A DNA stretch of 24,198 bases from Euryarchaeota archaeon UBA438 (lineage in GTDB: Archaea > Thermoplasmatota > Poseidoniia > Poseidoniales > Thalassarchaeaceae): the NCBI GenBank assembly GCA_002504435.1, contig DAQP01000019.1:1-24198 (forward strand), in the 5' to 3' direction. Both the position numbers and the translations under genes were made by a program. This document shows positions 1-7,998 of the stretch, piece by piece (positions within the stretch are counted from its first letter, which is position 1; the number at the start of each line of letters is the position of its first letter). The notes below the pieces were generated by a model, which saw nothing but the letters and a program-made list of their open reading frames with translations, did no database searches and was not told where the DNA came from.

Positions 1-599
1 ACTGTCCAAGTTAGGAACTTCTTTGACAGTCCCCATATCCCCATAATTCCAGCAAGTACAGGGGCGAAAACTACGCCCAAGAAGACCAGTTCGAATACGA
101 ACAGCAACGGGCCCCAGAGGTGATCGATGTGATTCAAGGGGTGGTCCATGACCATTATCCAGGAGACCAGGAACGGTAGAAGCATCCATGCGAAGAAAAC
201 AACTGTTACCCCGATGTTGATCCACTTCCTCGTGGAATCGCCCCGAGTGAGGACGTAGATCCAAACTGCTGTGATTGCAAAGCAAAGAGCCAGTGGTGCG
301 GCTACGGTCATATCCCCTGTCTGATTCAGACCCGTGAGGAAGTCCGGTAGGACTAGTGAGCCAGTCTCCTGCTCGAACCACCGCAGTCCGCGGGTGTGCT
401 CGTATGCCGGGCACCAGTATAGGGAGTCGCCATATGACTCAACAAAACTATCTGAGCAGGTCCCAAAGAGCCTGGTCATCCTCTGCATGAGGAGAATTAG
501 TGAAGCGGTGGAGATGATTTGAAGCAAGAGTACCTGCCATCGACGGCGTAGTTGGTTAATGTTGAGTGACTTGCCCATCGGAACTTCGTTTGCTGACAT
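1..599 (-). CDS. Multi-pass membrane protein, C-terminus beyond the window
   Basis: I do not recognise the family. Reading leftwards from an ATG at 599, the frame stays open to base 1 (about 199 codons) and starts MSANEVPMGKSLNINQLRRR. Four hydrophobic stretches look like membrane helices: residues about 22-40, 98-116, 127-147 and 160-185. The loop between the first two is about 55 residues and contains two Cys (CSDS and WCPAYEH), consistent with an exported, perhaps disulfide-bonded loop. The start lies 9 bases after the stop of the DUF58 gene, so the two are probably co-transcribed; GGTG just upstream of ATG is only a weak ribosome site. In many archaea, DUF58 genes are accompanied by membrane proteins of unknown role, so an envelope function is an inference from position only. 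The gene is real with good confidence; its function is unknown. Confidence 0.7.
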   Translation of the reverse strand, partial: MSANEVPMGKSLNINQLRRRWQVLLLQIISTASLILLMQRMTRLFGTCSDSFVESYGDSLYWCPAYEHTRGLRWFEQETGSLVLPDFLTGLNQTGDMTVAAPLALCFAITAVWIYVLTRGDSTRKWINIGVTVVFFAWMLLPFLVSWIMVMDHPLNHIDHLWGPLLFVFELVFLGVVFAPVLAGIMGIWGLSKKFLTWT

Positions 600-608
600 C
601 CGTAACAC

Positions 609-1862
609 CTAACCCAACTTAATCTGCAATAGCGCCTGTGAGAGTTCAACGTCTGGCATCCAATCGATCACCTTGGCTCCATATCCGGCAATAGCCGTCA
701 AGCGATTCTGCCTCTCTAATTTCAGGACCTCGTATGACATCCTTGGAATCCTGCTAACCAGCCTCTCAAGATCTATGCTACTCGGTGAGAGGACTATCAC
801 TTCGTGTCCCTTACCGGACAAGTTCCTGATTGCGGGCAATGTAGTTCCATCCCCCTCCAGGCTGCTGATGATGAAAACCGGGGAGCCTCTGCTCATTCTG
901 GGGGATAGTGCATTTGTAACTGCTTGGAGGGGCATTGACCCCTTCGCCTCCACTGACGCTAGACCACTGAGGATCTTGAAGTACTGCTTATCACCGGTCT
1001 CTGGCGGCAAGTAGTCCATCCGGGAGCCGTATGTCACAAGAGAGACGGAATCCCTCCTCTTCAGGAAGTAATTGGAGACGGAGGCCGCGGCAACCGTTCC
1101 CATCTCAAGTGGGTTCTTCAGAACGGTGCCAATCCTTGAGACGTCCCTTGTATCCACTATTACGAAAACATCAGTTACGGCATCTCTGGTTTTTTCGTTT
1201 ACCATCATCTCTCCCGTCCTGGCCAAGGCCTTCCAATTGATTGACCTGAAAGAGTCGCCGGGAAGGTATTCCCTTAGTGCGTAGAACTCCATCCCGGGAC
1301 CGGGTGTCTTCAGAGTAGTAGCACCAGAGTACATCTTCGGTACATCCGACCTCAGAAGTGCCTCCTCGATATCCCTTATCTGGGGGAAAACGGTGATGTC
1401 CGATCTGTCATCAAGCTTTGTCTCATTGACGAAGAGGTTGAAAGCATTCCTGTAGCGGATTGAAACAGGCCCAATTGTGTAATGACCCCTGAGTGGGCAT
1501 CTGACAACATATCGCAGCTTCGCAGTTTGACCTGGGCCTAGGTTCATCCTCATCTGGTTGATGCCCTTGCGCATCTTCATCTCATGCGGGACATTGTCAA
1601 AGAGCTCTAACTGCTGTGTCCTTCGATAGGACTTGTTTGTGACTGTTAGAGAGACGATTATGTCGTCCCCCTTGTACACGTTTGTAGCGGAGGTTTCTCT
1701 CTCGATTAGCAAATCCGAGTGCCCTGCCACCCATCCATTGATGGCCAAGAGGGAAATGAAAGACAGTCCAACAATCATTAGTTGGAAGTTTGAAATCATC
1801 ATTCCAATGAGGATGAGGCTTATCCCACTGGTGAACATGATTGCAGCTTTTCTTGTCCACAT
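609..1862 (-). CDS. DUF58 domain-containing membrane protein (BatA/MoxR-associated type)
   Basis: A 417-residue protein with two N-terminal membrane helices (about 8-25 and 28-46), an immunoglobulin-like stretch (about 55-150), then the DUF58 core. The signature is at about residues 187-224: GMEFYALREYLPGDSFRSIN followed by W-K-A and MMVNEK. After it comes a von Willebrand A-like strand (DVFVIVDTRD, about 231-240). DUF58 proteins are usually encoded beside MoxR-type AAA+ ATPases and are thought to act in assembly of envelope or secreted complexes, but no precise activity is established. Here no MoxR gene is visible. The gene follows the DUF4350-type gene by 2 bases, with GGAGG seven bases before its ATG, and precedes another membrane gene by 9 bases, so it is the middle gene of a three-gene unit. 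Confidence 0.88.
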   Translation of the reverse strand: MWTRKAAIMFTSGISLILIGMMISNFQLMIVGLSFISLLAINGWVAGHSDLLIERETSATNVYKGDDIIVSLTVTNKSYRRTQQLELFDNVPHEMKMRKGINQMRMNLGPGQTAKLRYVVRCPLRGHYTIGPVSIRYRNAFNLFVNETKLDDRSDITVFPQIRDIEEALLRSDVPKMYSGATTLKTPGPGMEFYALREYLPGDSFRSINWKALARTGEMMVNEKTRDAVTDVFVIVDTRDVSRIGTVLKNPLEMGTVAAASVSNYFLKRRDSVSLVTYGSRMDYLPPETGDKQYFKILSGLASVEAKGSMPLQAVTNALSPRMSRGSPVFIISSLEGDGTTLPAIRNLSGKGHEVIVLSPSSIDLERLVSRIPRMSYEVLKLERQNRLTAIAGYGAKVIDWMPDVELSQALLQIKLG

Positions 1863-1864
1863 CT

Positions 1865-3508
1865 CTAGGCCTCCGAATCAGACTCTGTCCTTCCCCATTC
1901 TTTGATTCTCTTGACTATCCCTACCAATTCATCTGTCTTGTATCTCCGATCATTGAAGATGAAGTCCGTGAGAACGTTGTCATCTATCATCTTCTGTAGC
2001 TCGGCGGCAGGTAAGGCATCGAACTCCTCCCTTGACATCGCGTTAACATTCCTGACTCTCGTTAGGAGCACCTGCCTGATTTTCTCCGGCCTCTGGTAGT
2101 ACTCGTACCTTCGAGCGTCTCCAAAACCGTAGTAGATAATTCTGAAAACGTGCCTCCAGTCGTCTGGGTCCTCTTTTCTGATTAAGACCGCCTCCAATGC
2201 AATGAAGAGGCCGAGGAAGAGGAGTAGCATCGCCATCCAATCGTTTGTGAAGTAGATTAGCAGGTAATACAGAAGATTGTACGTGTCTCCCCCGATGTTC
2301 GACTGCTGGTGCCTGCTCTCGTCGAAGATTACGATTGCATTCTCGCTAGCCCCTGTACTGGAGTTCCCAATAAGTAGTGCCTCGGCGATGATATCGAGGG
2401 CCCACTTCCTGTTGTCATTATCCGGAACTAGTCCCGAGTAATCCGGGACATAATCGGGGTTGTACAGTGAGTTGATTAGCAATGATCCATCAGATACGAA
2501 GTGAACCCTTCCTGAGTCCGTATCAAGGCACAATCTGTCTTGGCAGAATCTTACGTAGACTGCGAAAGGCCCCTGCTCGTCATCCTCTATTCCTGCTGCT
2601 TCAAAGCCCACCGTTAGATTTCCATCGTCGTTTGTGTCGAGATAGGAATCCAGTGTCGAGCGCCCTATGGCATAGCGGTTCTCAACGGGGTTGTATGAAG
2701 ATGCCTTTTCGAATGCTGACGGCCCATTTGTTAGGATATCGTATCCCTCTGAGAAATCCCATGTGGATGTTGATTGGTCGAATCGGTGGGCACAAAGGCC
2801 CGCCATATCGGAGGTAATTCCCTGGGTAGTCACGGAGGGATTCAGCGGATCCTCATCAAGTAGGTCAATTACCCCATCCTTATCCAAGTCCTTCAGACAT
2901 GGATTTATTGAGGAAAGAGAGCCCGAGTTGGTGGTGAAATTGAATGCTGAAGTTGTATTGACCCAGACGAAATTGTAGTCCAGTTCGTGAGCGTATGCCT
3001 GTCCGTCGTAGAGTCTGTGTCCCGAGTAGTCCAATCCGAATTGACTTGCGAGTTGAGCGGAGTACCCAAAGTCGTCAAGCAGGATTACTGTCCCCCCCCT
3101 CTGTACGAAGCTCTCAATCGCCAGAATCTCAGACGTCGTATATCCGTCACTCTCGGTGAACTCAATCACATTCTCATCACCAGTAAATCTCGGAAGCGAT
3201 ATCGTGTCCCTTTCTACGCCCGATACTACGAATATTGCCTCTTCGGGATGGTCTATCTCACTTAGGAGCAGGGGACTGGAGACCAATGCGTTGGTTTCTA
3301 CACCTAGGCTGTTTATTTCTGATCTAAATGCGCCTAAATCGTTCCAATCGTCACCATATGCTGACTGCTGTGTTTCTCCTTCGACCAGGTATGTCTGGAG
3401 TACTTCAAGAACTAATATTCCAATGAGAATCCAAAAGGCTGCTATGGAAGCCCCCCTCCTGAATTTTGGAGTTGAGAGTCTCCTAAGTGTAGCGTTGAAG
3501 TCGGTCAT
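1865..3508 (-). CDS. DUF4350-type membrane protein with a calcium-motif insert
   Basis: A 547-residue protein with one membrane helix near the N-terminus (about 22-42), a long exported part, a second helix at about 424-444, and a roughly 100-residue charged cytosolic tail. The segment SFVQRGGTVILLDDFGYSAQ (about 133-152) and the later IVIFDESRHQQ (about 392-402) resemble DUF4350 proteins, which often accompany DUF58 genes. An insert at about 204-224 (CLKDLDKDGVIDLLDEDPLN) looks like a thrombospondin type 3 calcium repeat, and DTNDDGNLTV at about 291-300 is a second Asp-rich turn. The ATG at 3508 has GGAGGG 7 bases upstream. It is the first gene of the unit with DUF58, preceded by a 90-base gap with a candidate promoter and a hairpin. 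The family assignment is moderately sure; the function is unknown. Confidence 0.75.
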   Translation of the reverse strand: MTDFNATLRRLSTPKFRRGASIAAFWILIGILVLEVLQTYLVEGETQQSAYGDDWNDLGAFRSEINSLGVETNALVSSPLLLSEIDHPEEAIFVVSGVERDTISLPRFTGDENVIEFTESDGYTTSEILAIESFVQRGGTVILLDDFGYSAQLASQFGLDYSGHRLYDGQAYAHELDYNFVWVNTTSAFNFTTNSGSLSSINPCLKDLDKDGVIDLLDEDPLNPSVTTQGITSDMAGLCAHRFDQSTSTWDFSEGYDILTNGPSAFEKASSYNPVENRYAIGRSTLDSYLDTNDDGNLTVGFEAAGIEDDEQGPFAVYVRFCQDRLCLDTDSGRVHFVSDGSLLINSLYNPDYVPDYSGLVPDNDNRKWALDIIAEALLIGNSSTGASENAIVIFDESRHQQSNIGGDTYNLLYYLLIYFTNDWMAMLLLFLGLFIALEAVLIRKEDPDDWRHVFRIIYYGFGDARRYEYYQRPEKIRQVLLTRVRNVNAMSREEFDALPAAELQKMIDDNVLTDFIFNDRRYKTDELVGIVKRIKEWGRTESDSEA

Positions 3509-3518
3509 CCGCTGCCCT

Positions 3519-3535
3519 CCATTCCATAGGAATGG
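3519..3535 (-). other. Leader hairpin before the DUF4350-type gene
   Basis: A perfect 7-base inverted repeat, CCATTCC / GGAATGG, with a 3-base loop lies 11 bases before the ATG at 3508. On the minus strand the 3' arm runs directly into the Shine-Dalgarno GGAGGG. If the transcript starts near 3532, as the AT-rich element upstream suggests, the hairpin would sit at the extreme 5' end of the message. The pairing is seen; a regulatory role is inference. Confidence 0.4.
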
Positions 3536-3554
3536 CCATCGAGCCTTAACTCCG

Positions 3555-3562
3555 TATTAATA
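3555..3562 (-). promoter_or_regulatory. Candidate TATA box of the DUF4350-DUF58 unit
   Basis: TATTAATA lies within the perfect 10-base palindrome GTATTAATAC (3554-3563) in the gap between the PRC-barrel gene and the DUF4350-type gene. It is the most AT-rich element in this gap, about 50 bases before the start codon. A start site about 26 bases downstream would give a leader of roughly 24 bases that includes the Shine-Dalgarno. This is a pattern-based call only. Confidence 0.4.
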
Positions 3563-3598
3563 CCGTTGTGGGGCCATGAACACAGCCGCATCACGAGT

Positions 3599-3841
3599 TC
3601 AGCGAGAAAGTTGTATGGCGGACCCTATGCTGGCGACTTCAGAGACAGGCACGGAGATGAGTCCCTCTACGGTTGGCCAGGGCAGAAATGCCGGATCTAT
3701 TCCTGACTCAATTGCGACCAATAGTGCGACGACGTCCCCAGTATCGATGTCGATCCTAAAATCTGCCATTGTTCCCAATTTGTCATTCGACTCATCGACA
3801 ACATCCCTGCCAAGCAACTCCTTACCGAAGGTTGTCGGCAA
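3599..3841 (-). CDS. Small PRC-barrel domain protein
   Basis: An 80-residue protein that is almost entirely one PRC-barrel: GKELLGRDVVDESNDKLGTM at residues 6-25, then the strand DFRIDIDTGDVVALLVAIES, and a C-terminal half ending in VSEVASIGSAIQLSR. Small archaeal PRC-barrel proteins are implicated in RNA metabolism and, in haloarchaea (CdpB proteins), as partners of SepF in cell division; which role applies here cannot be told. The only sensible start is TTG at 3841, supported by a near-ideal GAGGTGA site that overlaps the cdc48 stop codon, 5 bases upstream. This couples it tightly to cdc48 (9-base gap). A stand-alone gene on the other strand is not supported. Confidence 0.8.
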   Translation of the reverse strand: MPTTFGKELLGRDVVDESNDKLGTMADFRIDIDTGDVVALLVAIESGIDPAFLPWPTVEGLISVPVSEVASIGSAIQLSR

Positions 3842-3850
3842 CTAATCACC

Positions 3851-6076
3851 TCACACAGACTCAATCCCAGCGAGGCTGTCTGGAAGCCTCCTTACCGATT
3901 GCAGGCCACTTGTCAACAGCGACTCCATTCGGTTGTAGTATAGCATCATTTCGTCAGTAACGGTCGGCCTGACACGTTCTACTGCCTCTTCGAAATGCTT
4001 CTTCGAAACCGTCTTCTTCTCTGCCCTCATGGCAATTAGCCCGGCCTCCCTGCAAACAGCTTCAATGTCAGCACCGGTGTAGTTCTCCAGCCTAGATGCT
4101 ATATCGTCCATGGAGAACTTACCCAAGGGCATGTCGTCCGTGTGGATCTTGAGAATCGCCTTTAGTGCCTCGGGGTCCGGCGGTGGCACATGGAGGACTC
4201 TCTCGAACCTTCCACTCCTCAGTAGAGCTGGGTCAATCATTTCCGGCCTATTTGTCGCTGCAACAACGATTACTCCTTCCATACCCTCCACTCCGTCCAT
4301 GCTGCTGAGCAATTGGTTTACGACCCTGTTCATCACGTCTGAGCCGTCTCCTGAGCTAGAACGTCGCATTCCAGCGATGCTCTCGAACTCGTCCAAGAAA
4401 ATTATCGAGGGGCTGGATTGTTTGGCTTTCTTGAAGACCTCCCTTACTGCCTTCTCGGACTCGCCAACCCACTTAGATATCAATTCCGGGCCCTTGATGG
4501 TGATGAAATTGGCCTTGGCCTCATTCGCTATTGCCTTGGCCAGGAGTGTCTTTCCGGTCCCAGGTGCCCCGAATAGAACTATTCCCCTAGGAGGGTTGAT
4601 TCCGAAATGTTCGAACATTTCAGGCTTGGTGAGGGGCCACTCAATACTTTCCTTGAGTCTGTCCTTTATCTCCTCAAGGCCGCCTACTTCCTCCCAAGAG
4701 ACTTCTGGAACCTCTAGGTATATCTCCCTCAGAGCGCTTGGCTCAATTTCCTTGATTGCCATTCTGAAGTCGGGCATTATTACGGCCATCTTCTCCAGTA
4801 CCTCGGGAGGTATCTGCTCCTCATCGAGATCTATCTCTGGGAGATATCTCCTGAGGGCTTTCATCGCAGACTCCCTTACCAGAGCTGAGATGTCTGCACC
4901 GACGAATCCATGTGTATTGTCCAATAGCCAATCCAGGTCGAAGTCATCACTTATTGGCATCCCCCTAGTGTGAATCCCGATGATCTCAGCTCGGCCATTC
5001 TTGTCTGGGACTCCTATCTCTATCTCCCTGTCGAATCTTCCGGGCCTCCTCAATGCGGGATCAATGGCATCTTGCCTATTCGTAGCCCCAATCACGACCA
5101 CGTTGTCCCTGCCCTGCATCCCATCAAGTAGTGTCAACAACTGGGCGACGACTCTTCTCTCGACCTCTCCGCTGACATCCTCTCGCTTGGGTGCGATACT
5201 GTCCAACTCATCGATGAAGATGATGGCTGGAGAGTTAGCGGCCGCCTCGTCGAAAATCTCGCGAAGTTGCTTTTCGCTCTCTCCGTAATACTTGGAGATG
5301 ATCTCCGGGCCGTTAATTGAGGTGAAGTGTGCATTGGTCTCGGATGCCACTGCTTTGGCGATCAGGGTCTTACCGGTTCCCGGAGGCCCGTGGAGCAATA
5401 CACCCCTTGGAGGGTCTATTCCCAGTCTCCTGAACAATATGGGATGCTTCAGGGGGAGTTCTATCATCTCCCTGACTTTCTGAAGTTGGTCTCCAAGACC
5501 GCCTATGTCCTCGTAAGATATGGTTTGGACCTCTCCTGGGTCTTCCTCATCTACGGGATCCTCCTTGATTACTATCTCAGTGTCTGGGAGGACTTGGACA
5601 ATTCCCTTTGGCTTCGTGGAAACTATGGCGAATGGAAGGGCCTCTGCGAACAATGTCATTCCAGGAATGAAAATTCTGTCTCCGGCAACTACCGGCCTCT
5701 TGTTGAGTCCCCTTCTGGCAAATCCCTCAATTCCTGGTCCAAATCTGACCTTCTGCTGCTTTGCCATCACTGGGCTAAGAACAAGTCTCTGGCAAGGCTG
5801 GGTCTCAACCTTCGAAATGCCTACTCTGTCTCCAAGACTGACGCCAGCGTTTTTTCGGATAATCCCATCGACCCTTATCACTCCAAGATTGGCATCCTCT
5901 GGCCTGCACCTCCAAACTATGGCTGCAGTCTTCCTCTCTCCTGATATCTCAATTATGTCACCTGGCTTGAGGTTCAGATCGTTGTCAAAAGGCACTCTTG
6001 CTCGGCCATGACCAACGTCACTCGGTATTGCCTTGGCCACTCTCAGGGTAAGTGAATCAGATGAGTCATCGGTCAT
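3851..6076 (-). CDS. cdc48: Cdc48/VAT-type AAA+ ATPase (archaeal p97)
   Basis: A 741-residue type II AAA+ unfoldase. The N-terminal double-psi barrel and following subdomain span about 8-185. D1 has Walker A GPPGTGKT (230-237), pore loop KYYGES (262-267), Walker B IIFIDE (285-290) and the arginine-rich RRPGRFDRE (343-351). D2 has Walker A GAPGTGKT (503-510), pore loop KWVGES (535-540) and Walker B IIFLDE (558-563). The family extracts and unfolds proteins, in archaea feeding the proteasome. The start is taken as ATG at 6076 (MTDDSSDSLTLRVAKA) because GGAG lies 8 bases upstream and this matches usual Cdc48 N-termini; an upstream in-frame TTG at 6130 would add 18 unlikely residues and lies before the candidate promoter. 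The C-terminus (GIESV) lacks a proteasome-docking HbYX motif. The PRC-barrel gene follows by 9 bases. Confidence 0.96.
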   Translation of the reverse strand: MTDDSSDSLTLRVAKAIPSDVGHGRARVPFDNDLNLKPGDIIEISGERKTAAIVWRCRPEDANLGVIRVDGIIRKNAGVSLGDRVGISKVETQPCQRLVLSPVMAKQQKVRFGPGIEGFARRGLNKRPVVAGDRIFIPGMTLFAEALPFAIVSTKPKGIVQVLPDTEIVIKEDPVDEEDPGEVQTISYEDIGGLGDQLQKVREMIELPLKHPILFRRLGIDPPRGVLLHGPPGTGKTLIAKAVASETNAHFTSINGPEIISKYYGESEKQLREIFDEAAANSPAIIFIDELDSIAPKREDVSGEVERRVVAQLLTLLDGMQGRDNVVVIGATNRQDAIDPALRRPGRFDREIEIGVPDKNGRAEIIGIHTRGMPISDDFDLDWLLDNTHGFVGADISALVRESAMKALRRYLPEIDLDEEQIPPEVLEKMAVIMPDFRMAIKEIEPSALREIYLEVPEVSWEEVGGLEEIKDRLKESIEWPLTKPEMFEHFGINPPRGIVLFGAPGTGKTLLAKAIANEAKANFITIKGPELISKWVGESEKAVREVFKKAKQSSPSIIFLDEFESIAGMRRSSSGDGSDVMNRVVNQLLSSMDGVEGMEGVIVVAATNRPEMIDPALLRSGRFERVLHVPPPDPEALKAILKIHTDDMPLGKFSMDDIASRLENYTGADIEAVCREAGLIAMRAEKKTVSKKHFEEAVERVRPTVTDEMMLYYNRMESLLTSGLQSVRRLPDSLAGIESV

Positions 6077-6115
6077 GGCGTCGTCTCCTAACAACCGTCT
6101 CTCGTTCACGGGGGT

Positions 6116-6123
6116 TGTTAAAC
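6116..6123 (-). promoter_or_regulatory. Candidate promoter of cdc48
   Basis: GTTTAACA on the minus strand lies about 43 bases before the ATG at 6076. A transcript starting about 26 bases downstream (near 6094) would carry an 18-base leader containing the GGAG ribosome site. The element also sits in a small hairpin (GGGTT / AACCC, 6112-6125). The call rests on position and AT content only. Confidence 0.4.
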
Positions 6124-6153
6124 CCACCAATCAACGGGTGTCCAATGTCCCCT

Positions 6154-6163
6154 ATTGGTTATC
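6154..6163 (+). promoter_or_regulatory. Candidate promoter of the aldehyde dehydrogenase gene
   Basis: ATTGGTTATC is the AT-rich element nearest to the ATG at 6193, about 33 bases upstream. No Shine-Dalgarno lies between, so a very short or absent leader is likely. It is divergent from the cdc48 promoter in the same 116-base gap. Confidence 0.35.
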
Positions 6164-6192
6164 AGAACGAGGGGGCTCGATGAGTAGCATTC

Positions 6193-7848
6193 ATGTCATG
6201 GTATGGATTCGCGTGTCCTATGACCCATGTGCTGGAAGCTGGTTTTGAGACCATCGACAGAGAAAACCCGAACGGAAGCCCCTCCATTAGAGGGTACAAT
6301 ATTATCGGAGGAAAGTTGACTCAGTCTAGTGATGGCTCGACTTTCGAAAGTACGAACCCGGCTTGGCTGGACGACTGTCTCGGAGAGTTCCCTCTCTCAA
6401 CCGAAGGGGATGTTCACGAGGCACTCGCAGCGGCTCGTGCAGCGTTCCCCTCCTGGTCGTCCACGCCTGCCCCTACAAGGGGCCAGGTGATTGGCAACAT
6501 GGGCCGTCTCCTAATGGAGCACAAGGAAGATCTCGTTCGCCTGCAGGCTCGTGAGATAGGGAAGACTCTGAAAGAGTGCGGGGGTGAGATCCAAGAGGCG
6601 ATCGATACTTGCCTCTTCTTCCAGTCGGAGGGTCGCCGACTCTATGGTCAAACAGTTAACTCAGAACTTCCGGACAAGGAGCTGTTTACCTATCGGAGAC
6701 CGCTAGGCGTCTGTGGGATTATCAATGCCTGTAATTTCCCATCAGCAGTACCTTTCTGGAAGATGATACCTGCAATAATGTGTGGAAACACCTGTGTTTG
6801 GAAGTCCCCCCAGGACTCGCCACTTCTTTCCTTCGCACTTGCCCGGATAATGCATGAGGCAGGGTTGCCGGATGGGGTCATCAACCTAATTCATGGAAAG
6901 GGGAGCGGAGCCGGGCAGCACCTTGTTGACGCCGTTGATCTGGGCATGGTGAACAAGATCTCATTCACGGGAAGCACGGGCGTGGGTAAGATGATCGGGG
7001 AGGTCTGCGGTCGAAATCTAGTAAGTGCCAGCCTTGAGCTAGGAGGCAAGAACCCGCTTGTTATTATGCCATCTGCAGACATTGAAAATGCGGTCGAGGG
7101 TGCCTACTGGGCCGGTTTTGGAACCGCAGGTCAACGATGCACCAGCCTAGGCAATCTGATTATCCATGAGGAAATCTATGACGAATTCGTTGAGAGGCTA
7201 ATGACCAAAGTGAGGTCGACCAGCATTGGGGATTCAATGCGTAACGAAGATGTTCTCTACGGTTCGATGCTATCAGAGAGATATGCGATTGATTTTCTGA
7301 AGGGGATTGAAATGTGTGAGGCTAGCGGGGCGACGAAGATATGGGGAGAGGGTCGAATAACCAATGGCAACAAGCCGGAGAATTTCCACGGTGATGCCAG
7401 CGAGGGCGTATACATGTGGCCACACGTTTTCACCGACGTCACAGAGGATATGGAGTGCTTCCACGAAGAGATATTCGGCCCGGTTGTCACCATCGTAAAG
7501 GCGCGTGACTTCGAGCACGCACTGCATCTGGCCAACGCCAGCCCGTATGGGCTATCTTCGGCCATATACACGAATGATAGGCTAGAGGCTTACCGATACA
7601 AAACTGGGATCAAGGCTGGAATGACTGGAATCAATAACTCGACGACAGGAGCAGAGGCCCATCTTCCATTTGGTGGCGTAAAGGGAAGCGGGAACGGGAC
7701 CAGGGAATCGGGAATCTGGGTGATAGAGGCATACTCTTACTGGCACGCTGTTAATGACGAGCTTTCAGGAAAGCTGCAACTGGCCCAGATGGATGTAGAC
7801 GAAATAGAAATGGAAGAGGCGGATGCTGATTACGCGGGACTGGCCTGA
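6193..7848 (+). CDS. NAD(P)-dependent aldehyde dehydrogenase
   Basis: A 551-residue aldehyde dehydrogenase superfamily enzyme that oxidises an aldehyde to the acid with NAD(P)+. All key residues are present: the oxyanion Asn in NACNFP (N180), nucleotide-binding FTGSTGVGK (258-266), general base Glu in ELGGKNP (E282), catalytic Cys in GTAGQRCTS (C316) and EEIFGPV (426-432). The C-terminal motif TTGAEAHLPFGGVKGSG (484-500) resembles the ALDH7 / semialdehyde dehydrogenase side of the family, but the substrate cannot be fixed. The protein is about 50 residues longer than many relatives, with an N-terminal extension and an acidic tail (DVDEIEMEEADAD). The start is the ATG at 6193, close to the predicted transcript start; ATG at 6220 is an alternative. 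The gene stands alone, divergent from cdc48 and 210 bases before the SDH operon. Confidence 0.93.
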   Translation: MSWYGFACPMTHVLEAGFETIDRENPNGSPSIRGYNIIGGKLTQSSDGSTFESTNPAWLDDCLGEFPLSTEGDVHEALAAARAAFPSWSSTPAPTRGQVIGNMGRLLMEHKEDLVRLQAREIGKTLKECGGEIQEAIDTCLFFQSEGRRLYGQTVNSELPDKELFTYRRPLGVCGIINACNFPSAVPFWKMIPAIMCGNTCVWKSPQDSPLLSFALARIMHEAGLPDGVINLIHGKGSGAGQHLVDAVDLGMVNKISFTGSTGVGKMIGEVCGRNLVSASLELGGKNPLVIMPSADIENAVEGAYWAGFGTAGQRCTSLGNLIIHEEIYDEFVERLMTKVRSTSIGDSMRNEDVLYGSMLSERYAIDFLKGIEMCEASGATKIWGEGRITNGNKPENFHGDASEGVYMWPHVFTDVTEDMECFHEEIFGPVVTIVKARDFEHALHLANASPYGLSSAIYTNDRLEAYRYKTGIKAGMTGINNSTTGAEAHLPFGGVKGSGNGTRESGIWVIEAYSYWHAVNDELSGKLQLAQMDVDEIEMEEADADYAGLA

Positions 7849-7889
7849 TCTACAGATACGGCTCTCCACATTGCGAACATGGGATTCCC

Positions 7890-7914
7890 GGTAGCCATGC
7901 TCCCGGCATGTACC
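7890..7914 (+). other. Hairpin downstream of the aldehyde dehydrogenase gene
   Basis: GGTA-GC-CATGC, a 5-base loop, then GCATG-TACC forms a nine-pair stem with a 2-base bulge, 41 bases after the stop codon. No T-run follows, so it is not a standard terminator. It may protect or define the 3' end of the mRNA; this is inference. The remainder of the 7849-8058 gap holds the SDH control region and no gene. Confidence 0.3.
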
Positions 7915-7998
7915 CACACTTCAGACATATCGAAGACTCGATGTCCCCACCTATCATGGAATAGGGTCTTGGAAGTCACACTTTAACCTTGAGAATCT

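Noticed and set aside
4110..4973. 287-codon plus-strand open frame
   Set aside because: It is antisense to the D2 and D1 domains of cdc48, is Ser/Leu-rich and matches no family; a shadow of the real gene.
5327..5944. 205-codon plus-strand open frame
   Set aside because: It lies opposite the N-domain and D1 of cdc48, with no recognisable motif.
6077..6130. Longer cdc48 starting at TTG 6130
   Set aside because: It would add 18 residues not typical of Cdc48, has no ribosome site, and lies upstream of the likely promoter; ATG 6076 has GGAG 8 bases before it.
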